Origin: JAQBQB01 sp963757185
GTDB lineage: Bacteria; Gemmatimonadota; Gemmatimonadetes; Gemmatimonadales; Gemmatimonadaceae
Direction of reading: 5' to 3'
NCBI GenBank assembly: GCA_963757185.1
Contig: CAVWQI010000010.1
Span: forward strand, 186,001-250,000
DNA: 64,000 nucleotides
The notes under the pieces are model-generated. The model ran no database searches. It was not told the DNA's origin and saw nothing but the letters and a program-made list of their open reading frames with translations. How positions within the stretch are numbered: the first letter of the stretch is position 1; every line of letters starts with the position of its first letter. Of the stretch, positions 8,888 to 16,951 are shown in pieces. The position numbers and the translations under genes were made by a program.

Positions 8888-10692
8888 AACGCTTGGCGCT
8901 CGCCGCCTGCGCCGTGGGCGTCGGGCTGTTGATCGGCGCCATTCAGTTCATGCCCCTGTTCGAGTACAAGCCGTGGTCGCCGCGCGCCGCCGGCCACGAT
9001 TGGGCCACTGCGACGAGCTACTCGTTCCCGATCGAGGAAACTGTAAACTGGTATTGGCCGCAGTTCTCGGGAATTCTGCAGCAGTACTGGGGTCGAAACG
9101 GCATCCATTTTCATAGCGACTATTTCGGCGTGGTCGTGCTGGTGCTCGCCGGCGCGGCATTCGGGGCGACGCGACGGAAATCGTTCCGGTGGTTCTGGGT
9201 CGGCACGGGCATCGTCTCATTGCTGTGGGCGTACGGCGGATTCACGCCGTTCTTCCATTTGGTGATGGCCCTGGTTCCCGGGACGAAATACTTCCGCGCG
9301 CCGAGCACGATCATCTATGTGACGGCGTTTTCCGTGGCGGCCCTCGCCGCGATGGGAGTCGAGAGGCTCCTCGCCGGGCAGGTTTCGAAGCGATACGCGA
9401 TCGGGTGGCTCGTCGGCGCCGCGGTCCTTGCCGTGGTGATGTCGGTCGGCGGATACAGTGCGCTCGCGGGCGCGGTTGGGTCGTCGGCCGCCGACAGCTT
9501 CATTCAGTCGCAGGGATATCCGGCCTCGATCCGCGACCGAATCGTCGCCGACGTCGTGCAGCGCGCGCAGGGGAACACGGCGGCCGCGATCGCCGGAATC
9601 TGGCGATCGTTCTTCGTCGCGGCGCTCGCGGCCGGAATTCTGTTCGCGTTCATCACCGATCGATTGAAGGCGAAGGCCGCGATGATCAGCCTGGCCGTGC
9701 TGATGGTCGTCGATCTCTGGAGCATCGAGCGGCAGTACTGGGTGTTCTCGCCGCGAGCGTCGCAGTTGTTCGCAACCGACCCGGCCATCGAGGCCATTCG
9801 CGCCGACATCGCGAAGAATGGACCTGGACGAGTGTTCAACGGCGCGCTGAGCAACAACGTGGACCCGCTCGATCGCTTCCTCTGCGTCGGGCTGTGCGAC
9901 GACGTGAATCGGGGCGGGGATCTGCTGATGATCCATGATCTGCGAATTCCCGCCGGCTATCACGGCAACGAGCTCGGGATCTACCAGCGACTCATCCAGT
10001 CCGACTCCGGCCGCGCGCAATTGCAGCCGCGTTTCTGGCAGCACGAGAACGTTCGCTACTGGTACACCGCGGCCGACTCCACCCTGATGGCTTCGGTCAG
10101 TTCGCAGCTCGGAGTGCCTCCGTTCGTGAAGCTCGCGGGCCCCGTGAAGGACGCCGCCGGCAGTACCATATTCGCCTACAAGGTGCCGACGGACGATCCC
10201 CCCGCATGGGTCGCGTCGGCAATCGTGAAGGCGCCGCCGGAACCCGCGCTCGCGACGATTCTCGATTCGCGATTCGATCCGCGAGCGGTAGCCATCGCCG
10301 ACACTTCGATGAAGGGAGTCGCGGGAGCGGAGCTCAAGGCGGCTCCGGCGCCGGCGACCAACGCGGCGCGGGTGACCGCGTACCAGCCCGGCCGCATCGA
10401 TATCGCTTTGACCGAACCCGCCGCGCCAGGGCAAGCGTTGGTAATGTCCGAGAACTATTTCCCCGGCTGGCAGGCGACCGCCGACGGCAAGCCCGCGTTG
10501 GTCGGATTGATGAATTACAATCTCATAGGTGTCGCGCTCCCGGCAGGGGCAAGAGCGATCCAGCTGCGGTTCACCGACGCGGCCTACGAGACCGGGAAGG
10601 TCGTCACGATTGTGGCACTTCTGGCGGCTTTGATCGTCTGGATTGGAGGCGGGGTTCTCGACCGAAAGGCGAAGGCCCCCACTCAGGCCTGA
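8884..10692 (+). CDS. YfhO-like large membrane protein, C-terminal part (frame broken)
   Basis: This is the continuation of the preceding gene. Protein-like sequence in this frame already begins at the G tract near 8855. If translated separately it could start at GTG 8884, overlapping the upstream stop as GTGA (602 residues). It contains further hydrophobic helices, HSDYFGVVVLVLAGAAFG, TPFFHLVMALVPGTKYFRAP and VMVVDLWSIERQYW, then a soluble periplasmic C-terminal domain (SENYFPGWQATADGKPALV), and ends with one last helix and a basic tail. The ENYFPGW motif is characteristic of YfhO. Whether the cell makes two coupled polypeptides or one depends on the true length of the G tract. Confidence 0.75.
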   Translation: MKRLALAACAVGVGLLIGAIQFMPLFEYKPWSPRAAGHDWATATSYSFPIEETVNWYWPQFSGILQQYWGRNGIHFHSDYFGVVVLVLAGAAFGATRRKSFRWFWVGTGIVSLLWAYGGFTPFFHLVMALVPGTKYFRAPSTIIYVTAFSVAALAAMGVERLLAGQVSKRYAIGWLVGAAVLAVVMSVGGYSALAGAVGSSAADSFIQSQGYPASIRDRIVADVVQRAQGNTAAAIAGIWRSFFVAALAAGILFAFITDRLKAKAAMISLAVLMVVDLWSIERQYWVFSPRASQLFATDPAIEAIRADIAKNGPGRVFNGALSNNVDPLDRFLCVGLCDDVNRGGDLLMIHDLRIPAGYHGNELGIYQRLIQSDSGRAQLQPRFWQHENVRYWYTAADSTLMASVSSQLGVPPFVKLAGPVKDAAGSTIFAYKVPTDDPPAWVASAIVKAPPEPALATILDSRFDPRAVAIADTSMKGVAGAELKAAPAPATNAARVTAYQPGRIDIALTEPAAPGQALVMSENYFPGWQATADGKPALVGLMNYNLIGVALPAGARAIQLRFTDAAYETGKVVTIVALLAALIVWIGGGVLDRKAKAPTQA

Positions 10693-10785
10693 CACACAAC
10701 TAGTTTGTGCCTGGAACTCGACCCGAACCCGCGGACGAAGCCGTCGGCGGGGAGCCGGGTCGAGACCATCCAACGGGACCCTCCA

Positions 10786-12636
10786 ATGGCGTCACACGCC
10801 GACCGATCACTCACTGTGCCGAATCGTATTTTCCTGCCCACGATCGCCGCGCTCGCATTCGCCGGCGCATGCGGATCCACCGAGCCGAGGGTCGACGTCA
10901 CGCCGGCAACCATCACCGGAACGCCGACCGACACGATCCACGCGACCGCGGGGGCCACGGTTGTGACGCCGCTCACGGTCATCGTCAAGAACAAGGCGGG
11001 CAGCCCGATCGACAGCGCGGTCGTCACGTTCGCCGTGACCGGCGGCGGTGGAACCGTGAGTGCCGCCAGCGTGCGGACGGACGTGAACGGGCAGGCGACC
11101 ACGTCGTGGACATTGGGTCCGACCGCCGGTGTCCAGACGGCCAGCGCCACCGCGACCGGCCTCACGTCGGTGAGCTTCGTCGCGATCGCCGCGGCGGGCG
11201 CGCCGGCCGCAGTCACCAAGGCCGGGGGCGACGCGCAGTCCGCCGTCGCCGGCGCGACCGTGGCCGTCGCGCCCTCGGTGAAGGTCGCTGACGCCTTGGG
11301 CAATCCGCTTCCGAACGTGCTCGTGACCTTCGCCGTCGCCAGCGGCGGCGGCACGGTGACCGGAGCATTGGCGAACACGAACGCCTCCGGGATCGCGACG
11401 GTTGGCTCGTGGAAATTGGGCGGAACGATCGGCGCGAACACGCTGACCGCCACGGCGGGTTCGCTCACCGCGGTGACGTTCACGGCGACGGCCACCGTCG
11501 GCTCCGCGTCGCAGGTGAACATCACGAACACAGCGCCGACGCTCTCGACGGGGCAGACGTTCAAGCTCGCGGCGCAGGTGCTCGACGCGAACAACAACGT
11601 CGTTCCGGGCGCCACGATCACCTGGTCCAGCAGCAATAGCGCGATCGCCACCGTCGATACCAGCGGCACGGTCACCGGCGTCGGTTCCGGGAACGCCACG
11701 ATCACCGCCGCATCCGGTACCGGCAGCGCGACGCAGGTCGTGAGCGTCATCGGCCACCCGGCAGGAACCATCGTCGGCGCGGCGCAGATCACGGGCTTCA
11801 TGACCGGCATCGCAGTCGGGAAGACGACGGCGTATGGCGGAATCTTCAACGGCAACATCGCCAGCGTCGACCTCGCCACGGCGACCGCCGCCGCCACGAC
11901 CATCCCGGTCGGAGGCACCATTACCGACATCGCCGTCGGCGGAACCACCATCGCCGCGGCGACCAGTAGCCCCACGCCGCAAGGCGTCGCCGTCAACGCC
12001 GCCACCGGGGCAGTTTTGCAGGCCGTGAACATCGGCGTGACGCCATTCAAGACCGCGATCACGTCGGACGGAAAGACGATGTTCGTCGACCGCACCGACT
12101 TCAGCATGGTCACGATCGACGTCGCGTCAGGCGCGGTCGGTACGCCAGTCATCGTCGCCGGGACGGCGAACACGATGAAGATGGCCGCCGGCGACTCGCT
12201 CCTCTACGTCGGCACGGCGCTCGGCTCGGTCTACGAGATCGACGCGCACACCAGTCAGATCAAGCGTCAGCTCCATCCGTCGTCGACGGTGACGGATCTG
12301 GCGATCTCACGCGACGGCAAGACGCTCTACACGACCGATGGCAGCACGGACGTCACGATGACGCCGCTCGCCGCGGGCGGACGAAGCGGGACGGTCACCT
12401 TCACGCTCCCGCTTTTCGGAGTCGCGATCTCGCCTGACAACCAGAACCTCTGGGTCTCGATGAGCGGCTCGCTGTTCAACGCGCCGTTCCAGGACGGCAT
12501 CTTCCAGGTGAACTTCGTCGCCAGCGTCATTCCTATTCCCGCCGGCGGGTCGCCGACGCGAATCGAGTTCAGCCCGCTCGGCGACTTCGTCGTCGCGCTC
12601 GACGCCGCCACAAACAAGATTTATGTGCTAAAATAG
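10786..12636 (+). CDS. Lipoprotein with bacterial Ig-like domains and propeller-like C-terminal half
   Basis: The 616-residue protein has a signal peptide ending in a likely lipobox (LAFAGAC, Cys29). Two Big_1/invasin-type Ig modules follow at about 35-125 and 130-225, each with the VVTFAV...GGGTVSAA...TDVNGQATTSW pattern. A BIG2-like module comes next near 230-310 (TWSSSNSAIATVDTSGTVTGV). The C-terminal ~300 residues look like a YncE/lactonase-type beta-propeller, with repeats such as TDLAISRDGKTLYTTDG and FGVAISPDNQNLWVS. A role in surface adhesion or binding is inference. The ATG at 10786 is chosen because it is followed directly by the signal peptide. Confidence 0.8.
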   Translation: MASHADRSLTVPNRIFLPTIAALAFAGACGSTEPRVDVTPATITGTPTDTIHATAGATVVTPLTVIVKNKAGSPIDSAVVTFAVTGGGGTVSAASVRTDVNGQATTSWTLGPTAGVQTASATATGLTSVSFVAIAAAGAPAAVTKAGGDAQSAVAGATVAVAPSVKVADALGNPLPNVLVTFAVASGGGTVTGALANTNASGIATVGSWKLGGTIGANTLTATAGSLTAVTFTATATVGSASQVNITNTAPTLSTGQTFKLAAQVLDANNNVVPGATITWSSSNSAIATVDTSGTVTGVGSGNATITAASGTGSATQVVSVIGHPAGTIVGAAQITGFMTGIAVGKTTAYGGIFNGNIASVDLATATAAATTIPVGGTITDIAVGGTTIAAATSSPTPQGVAVNAATGAVLQAVNIGVTPFKTAITSDGKTMFVDRTDFSMVTIDVASGAVGTPVIVAGTANTMKMAAGDSLLYVGTALGSVYEIDAHTSQIKRQLHPSSTVTDLAISRDGKTLYTTDGSTDVTMTPLAAGGRSGTVTFTLPLFGVAISPDNQNLWVSMSGSLFNAPFQDGIFQVNFVASVIPIPAGGSPTRIEFSPLGDFVVALDAATNKIYVLK

Positions 12637-12640
12637 GGGC

Positions 12641-13411
12641 GTGGAAAGATCACCCCCCGATCGCTCCGGCGATGACGAGGGCGCGCTCAGAGTCGAGCGC
12701 GCCCTCGTCATCGTCCCCACCTACAACGAGTGCGAGAACATCGCGCGGCTCATCGACCGCGTGCTTTCTCAGGACTCTCGCCTCGAGATACTCGTCGTCG
12801 ACGACGGGTCGCCCGACGGAACCGCGGCGATCGTGCAGGGCATCATGGAGCGCGAGCCGCGCGTCCACGTCCTCTGTCGCCCGAGAAAGATGGGGCTCGG
12901 CACCGCGTACATCGCGGGATTTCGCTGGGCGCTGGAACAGGGCTACGATTTCGTCTTCGAGATGGACGCGGACTTCTCGCACGACCCGAACCACTTGCCC
13001 GAGTTTCTGACCGCCATCAATGACGCCGACCTCGTCCTCGGTTCGCGATACCGCGACGGACGGGTTTCCGTGGTGAACTGGCCGATCAGCCGGCTGCTGC
13101 TGAGCTACTTCGCCAACGTCTATGCGAGGTTCGCCACCGGCCTGAACGTGTGGGATGCGACAGGCGGCTTCAAGTGTTTTCGCCGATCTGTCCTGGAAGC
13201 GATTGACTTGAATGCTGTTAGATCCAACGGGTACGCCTTTCAGATCGAGATGAGCTTCCGGGCGTCGAAGCGCGGATTTCGCATCGTGGAGATTCCGATC
13301 GTCTTCGTGGACCGTACCGAGGGCACGAGCAAGATGTCGAAAGCGATCGTCCGTGAGGCCGTCTGGATGGTTTGGCGGCTCAGGTGGTGGGCCATTCGCG
13401 GCAAGCTGTGA
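12641..13411 (+). CDS. Polyprenol-phosphate mannosyltransferase-like GT2 (DPM1 family)
   Basis: The 256-residue enzyme has the DPM1 core: ALVIVPTYNECENIARLI, LEILVVDDGSPDGTA, FVFEMDADFSHDPNHLPEF and GSRYRDGRVSVVNWP, ending RTEGTSKMSKAIVREAVWMVW. It transfers a sugar (mannose in characterised members) from a nucleotide donor to polyprenyl phosphate. It has no C-terminal membrane helices. The GTG at 12641 is the only in-frame start before the core motif. Codons 11-24 lie inside an 18-bp perfect inverted repeat, described separately. The stop overlaps the dapF start (GTGA). Confidence 0.88.
   Translation: MERSPPDRSGDDEGALRVERALVIVPTYNECENIARLIDRVLSQDSRLEILVVDDGSPDGTAAIVQGIMEREPRVHVLCRPRKMGLGTAYIAGFRWALEQGYDFVFEMDADFSHDPNHLPEFLTAINDADLVLGSRYRDGRVSVVNWPISRLLLSYFANVYARFATGLNVWDATGGFKCFRRSVLEAIDLNAVRSNGYAFQIEMSFRASKRGFRIVEIPIVFVDRTEGTSKMSKAIVREAVWMVWRLRWWAIRGKL
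12671..12712 (+). repeat. Perfect 18-bp inverted repeat with 6-base loop inside the 5' end of the DPM1-like gene
   Basis: The left arm GATGACGAGGGCGCGCTC (12671-12688) and its exact reverse complement (12695-12712) flank the loop AGAGTC. An RNA copy would form a very stable GC-rich hairpin about 30 bases into the coding region. No U-run follows, so it is not a standard intrinsic terminator. Confidence 0.85.
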
Positions 13412-14274
13412 TCGACGCGGACGACGGGTACCGCGTGGACCGCGTGCTGGGCGACGGCGAGCCGTTCTACAAGATGAGCGGCTCCGGGAACGACTTCGTC
13501 GTCATCGACGCCAGGGGGGCCGGACCTGGAGCTCTCGAGGACCCGCGGGCCATTCGCCGGATCTGCGCCCGGGGCACCGGCGTGGGAGCGGATGGCATCG
13601 TGTTCCTGGAGCCTTCGAGGCGCGCATCCATCCGGCTCACGTACCTCAACGCCGACGGCTCGCGCGCCGCGTTCTGCGGGAACGCCACGCTCTGCGGCAC
13701 ACGTCTCGGGTTCGAGTTGGGGATGGCCAGGAACGGTGCGCTGTCGATTGAGACCGACGAGGGGGTCGTCCAGGCGCGGATGCTTGGCGCGAACCCGGAG
13801 ATCGACCTCGAGTCGGTGTCGGACGTCCGCGGGAACGTGGATGGAGTACCGCTGACAGTCGGCGAGACCCGACTCGGCTTCGCCCAGGTCGGCGTACCGC
13901 ATGTGGTCATCCGTTGCGCCGATTCGCGGGTCGTCGACGTCGTGGGCCGCGGCCGTCCGCTGCGCTCGCACGGCGCCTTTCCGGATGGCGCCAACGTCAA
14001 CTTCGTCTCGGAGGCGGCCGGCTCGGCCGGGTGGTCGATGCGGACCTACGAGCGGGGCGTCGAGGCCGAGACCCTGGCGTGCGGCAGCGGGGCGGTGGCC
14101 GTCGCCATTCTCCTGGCGACCTGGGAGGAGGCCGATCCCAGCGAGCCGATCAGAATCCAGTCCCGGTCCGGGTTGCCGCTGTCAATCCGCCTTCAGCGTT
14201 CCGGGGCCGGCTGGCTGCCGAGTCTTTCTGGCGAGGGCCGAATCGTCTTCCGCGGAGCGCTCGGGGAGCTGTGA
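13408..14274 (+). CDS. dapF: Diaminopimelate epimerase
   Basis: DapF interconverts LL- and meso-diaminopimelate for peptidoglycan and lysine synthesis. The 288-residue protein shows the family start KMSGSGNDFVVIDA (usually K-M-x-G-x-G-NDF). The two catalytic cysteines are Cys90 in AAFCGNATLCG and Cys225 in ETLACGSGAVAVA. The GTG start at 13408 overlaps the preceding stop; earlier in-frame codons lie inside the upstream gene. A terminator-like hairpin follows directly. Confidence 0.93.
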   Translation: MIDADDGYRVDRVLGDGEPFYKMSGSGNDFVVIDARGAGPGALEDPRAIRRICARGTGVGADGIVFLEPSRRASIRLTYLNADGSRAAFCGNATLCGTRLGFELGMARNGALSIETDEGVVQARMLGANPEIDLESVSDVRGNVDGVPLTVGETRLGFAQVGVPHVVIRCADSRVVDVVGRGRPLRSHGAFPDGANVNFVSEAAGSAGWSMRTYERGVEAETLACGSGAVAVAILLATWEEADPSEPIRIQSRSGLPLSIRLQRSGAGWLPSLSGEGRIVFRGALGEL

Positions 14275-14278
14275 GGGC

Positions 14279-14309
14279 GTGGAGAACAGGGACTTCTCCA
14301 CACTTTTCT
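14279..14309 (+). terminator. Intrinsic terminator after dapF
   Basis: An 8-bp stem GTGGAGAA / TTCTCCAC with a 7-base loop (14279-14301) is followed by ACTTTTCTT. It lies 5 bases after the dapF stop and ends the + strand gene run. Confidence 0.7.
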
Positions 14310-14501
14310 TCACTTTGTGGTTGACATAATACATCTTATACGTACATCCGATGGGACCGGTGGGACCGGTGGGACCGGCAGTCAGCTCAAGGCTCACGCT
14401 CGTGCTCCTGCTCACGGCCGGGCTCGTTTCCAAGGCGGAGACCTCGCCAGCGCAACCGCGGACTCAGAACGTCCCTGCGGCGACAGGCCCTCGAATCGGG
14501 C
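14310..14501. other. AT-rich segment with triple GGGACCGGT repeat, no supported gene
   Basis: This interval lies between the dapF terminator and the 3' end of the convergent TPR gene. It contains TTGACA at 14321-14326, TTATAC at 14336-14341 and three copies of GGGACCGGT from about 14353. An ATG at 14351 opens a 71-codon frame with a GPVGPVGP start and a hydrophobic stretch (LTLVLLLTAGLV). That frame overlaps the TPR gene on the other strand and has no clear ribosome binding site, so it is not called as a gene. Confidence 0.4.
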
Positions 14502-15170
14502 TTATCGTTTCGCCGTTTGCGCCGTCAGTTCGCCGAGCCGTACCCGCGCCTCGGCCGCCACCGTGATCGACGCCGGATCGGTCGCCAGCGCGCCCCAGAG
14601 CTTGTGGGCTGTCGCCGTGTCGCCGGCCTGCTGGTATGCCCGCGCCGCCTTCGCGCGAAGCGCCGCCTTTTCCGTCTCGAACGAGGTCGCCGCGGCCGCG
14701 GCTTCGTACTTCTTGCCCGCGTCGCCGAGCTTCTTCATTTGGGCGTAGCCGTCGCCCTCGAGGCTCAGGATCGTGGACTGGACGTTGGACGCGGCACGGC
14801 TGCCGGACGCCTTGTCGAGGAGATTGATCCCGTCCTGGACCTTGCCGGCGTCGTAGTCGAGCCCGGCAAGCAGGAGCGCCGCCTCCACCCCCGCCGGCGT
14901 CGACCCGTATCGGTCGTAGACCTTCGTCAGGTCGCTCTGCGCGAGTGGCAGGTTCCCCGAATTGAGCGACTGCTTGGCGCTGTTGAGCGCCCGCTCCGCG
15001 TTGGTGTTCGTGATCAGCCTGAGGCGGCCGACGAACAGGTAGATGAGAACGGCGACGACGATCACGCCGGTCGCGACCATCCAGATCGTCGAGTTGTTTC
15101 GGGCCCGTTCGACCAGGTCCTGAATCTTGTCCGCCGTCGATACCGGCGACTCTGCTTGAATGCCTGTCAT
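14502..15170 (-). CDS. Membrane-anchored TPR protein (YfgM-like)
   Basis: The 222-residue protein has a short cytoplasmic N-terminus, one membrane helix near residues 29-50 (WMVATGVIVVAVLIYLFVG) and a periplasmic helical domain with TPR-like repeats (ERALNSAKQSLNSGNLPLAQ, AAGYDAG-type spacing, ARAYQQAGDTATAHKLWGAL). YfgM-type proteins work with SecYEG and periplasmic chaperones; that role is inference here. ATG 15170 is preferred over longer frames because those run through the tRNA gene. Confidence 0.7.
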   Translation of the reverse strand: MTGIQAESPVSTADKIQDLVERARNNSTIWMVATGVIVVAVLIYLFVGRLRLITNTNAERALNSAKQSLNSGNLPLAQSDLTKVYDRYGSTPAGVEAALLLAGLDYDAGKVQDGINLLDKASGSRAASNVQSTILSLEGDGYAQMKKLGDAGKKYEAAAAATSFETEKAALRAKAARAYQQAGDTATAHKLWGALATDPASITVAAEARVRLGELTAQTAKR

Positions 15171-15229
15171 GAACGATGAGAGATGTAAACTGTACCGCGC
15201 CTGACGCGCCCCGAGCCAATACCCCAGAG

Positions 15230-15303
15230 TGCCCCTGGCGTGACTCGAACACGCGGCCAACGGTTTAGGAAACCGCTGCTCTATCCATCTGAGCTACAGG
15301 GGC
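15230..15303 (-). tRNA. tRNA-Arg (anticodon CCT)
   Basis: The - strand sequence folds as a full cloverleaf: acceptor GCCCCTG/CAGGGGC, D-arm GCTCAGATGGATAGAGC, anticodon loop TTCCTAA with CCT, and T-arm GCGTGTTCGAGTCACGC. The discriminator base is A and no CCA is encoded. It reads AGG codons. Confidence 0.95.
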
Positions 15304-15405
15304 ATTTACCACGAATCCCAAGCCGGCCCCCAGCCCGACGCCCCGGCCAGGAACCTATAAAGTTACCCCAACCACGCTGGTGATGGCAGTAGCCATGGAC
15401 TCGGC

Positions 15406-15990
15406 TCAGTACGTGAGAATCGACCTCACCTGTCGGCCGCCTAGCCGCTCTGCCCCGGAGAGAAACGACAGCGCCAACAGGAACGAGAGACCGAGGACCG
15501 TCGCGCCCAGGGACTCGACCAGGCGGCAAGTCGCGGCGGCTGTGCCGCCGGTCGCGAGCACGTCGTCGACGATCAGGACGCGCGCGGTAGAACCCACCGC
15601 GTCGTCGTGCACCTCGAGCGCGTCGGTGCCGTACTCGAGCGCGTATTCCTCTCGCCGCTTCGTGTGCGGCAGCTTCCCCGGTTTTCGTACCGGGACGAAC
15701 CCCGCGCCGAGCTGCTGCGCGACGGGCGCGCCGAGAATGAATCCGCGGCTCTCGATGGCCACGACGTGCGTCACCCCAGCGTCGGCGAACGGCTGCGCCA
15801 TGAGACGAGTGGTCACCGCAAACGCGTCGGCGTCGGCGAGCAGCGGCGTGATGTCCTTGAACAGGATGCCCGGCTTCGGATAGTCCGGGATGTCGCGGAT
15901 CAGTGACCCGAGACGCGCGACCTCGGGCGTGATCCTTTCCACCGAAACGACGGCGCTCGATTCATTGCTTCGCTGGACGGATGGCGTCAT
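15406..15990 (-). CDS. apt: Adenine phosphoribosyltransferase
   Basis: Apt salvages adenine to AMP using PRPP. The 194-residue protein has the family motifs IRDIPDYPKPGILFKDITPLL, AIESRGFILGAPVA and the PRPP-binding loop VLIVDDVLATGGTAAA. It is about 20 residues longer than usual at the N-terminus. ATG 15990 overlaps the acylphosphatase stop, which supports this start. Confidence 0.95.
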   Translation of the reverse strand: MTPSVQRSNESSAVVSVERITPEVARLGSLIRDIPDYPKPGILFKDITPLLADADAFAVTTRLMAQPFADAGVTHVVAIESRGFILGAPVAQQLGAGFVPVRKPGKLPHTKRREEYALEYGTDALEVHDDAVGSTARVLIVDDVLATGGTAAATCRLVESLGATVLGLSFLLALSFLSGAERLGGRQVRSILTY

Positions 15991-16256
15991 CGCGCGATCT
16001 CGAATGGGCGTGGCAGCGGTTTTGGCTCCGACGGCACGTCGTCGACCGAGACGACCATCGCATGCGGCGGACCCTTTCGCAACATCTCTCGAAAGCGCGA
16101 CACGTTGGCGTCGTCGCCGTCGGCCGCGACCTCCACGTTCCCGTCGGGCCGGTTGCGAACCCACCCGGCCAACCCGAGCTCGATCGCGGTCTCGCGCACG
16201 AACCAGCGAAACCCGACGCCTTGCACTCGGCCGGACACGACGACGTGCATTCGCAT
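15987..16256 (-). CDS. acyP: Acylphosphatase
   Basis: The 89-residue enzyme hydrolyses acyl phosphates. The active-site signature GRVQGVGFRWFVRETA carries the phosphate-binding loop and catalytic Arg; GWVRNRPDGNVEV supplies the catalytic Asn. ATG 16256 (MRMHVVV) is chosen; ATG 16250 is possible. The stop overlaps apt. Confidence 0.92.
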   Translation of the reverse strand: MRMHVVVSGRVQGVGFRWFVRETAIELGLAGWVRNRPDGNVEVAADGDDANVSRFREMLRKGPPHAMVVSVDDVPSEPKPLPRPFEIAR

Positions 16257-16270
16257 CAAAACGAGAGACT

Positions 16271-16951
16271 TTACGCGGGGTCCGACCGCGCCCATCCGTG
16301 ATGCCCGACGAGAGGCACGAAACGCACGGGCGCCTCCTCTTTCATTTCCGTTCGTCCGCCCTTTCGCTCGGCGACGATCAACCGCTGTTCCTCGCGATCG
16401 CCGACCGGAATCAGCAGCCGTCCGCCCTCGGCGAGTTGGTCGAGCAGCGGTTGCGGGACCGACGGCGCGCCGGCCGTCACCAGAATCGCGTCGTAGGGAG
16501 CGTACTCACGCCACCCGATACTGCCGTCGCCGAGAAGAAGCGAGACGTTGTTCACGCCGGTGCGCTGAATGTTCTCGCGAGCTTGCTGGAGGAGCGCTGG
16601 AATCCGTTCGATCGAGAACACCTGGGCGACGAGATGCGCGAGCAGCACCGTCTGGTAGCCCGAGCCCGTGCCGATCTCGAGCACTCGCTCCTTTCCGGTG
16701 AGGTGCAGCAGTTCCAGGTAGCGCGCGTGGACCCACGGCTGAGATATCGTCTGTCCGTTGCCGATCGGCAGCGGCGCGTCCTCGTAGGCGCGATGGCGCA
16801 GCCCAGTCGGCACGAAGGCGTGACGCGGCGTCATCTCGATCGCGCGCAATACCGAGAGATCGCGAATCCCCTTGTCGCGCAGAGCCTCGACGAGACGATG
16901 CCGGGCGCCGAGCAGCTCGCGGTCGTTCGTCGCGCCATTTCCCGGCGTCAT
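16271..16951 (-). CDS. pcm: Protein-L-isoaspartate O-methyltransferase
   Basis: Pcm methylates isoaspartyl residues with SAM to start repair of aged proteins. The 226-residue protein has IGNGQTISQPWVHARYLELL (substrate site), the SAM motif VLEIGTGSGYQTVLLA and YDAILVTAGAPSVPQPLLDQL. ATG 16951 overlaps the surE stop. The pcm-surE pairing is widely conserved in bacteria. Confidence 0.95.
   Translation of the reverse strand: MTPGNGATNDRELLGARHRLVEALRDKGIRDLSVLRAIEMTPRHAFVPTGLRHRAYEDAPLPIGNGQTISQPWVHARYLELLHLTGKERVLEIGTGSGYQTVLLAHLVAQVFSIERIPALLQQARENIQRTGVNNVSLLLGDGSIGWREYAPYDAILVTAGAPSVPQPLLDQLAEGGRLLIPVGDREEQRLIVAERKGGRTEMKEEAPVRFVPLVGHHGWARSDPA

Noticed and set aside
10683..12173. 496-codon - strand frame rich in Val/Ala/Thr/Pro
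   Set aside because: It is the reverse of the Ig-like repeat region of the lipoprotein gene, and the apparent repeats mirror the sense repeats.
14351..14566. 71-codon + strand frame with GPVGPVGP and a hydrophobic stretch
   Set aside because: It overlaps the TPR gene on the other strand, lacks a clear ribosome site and ends in Pro/Arg-rich shadow sequence. Kept only as a low-interest observation.
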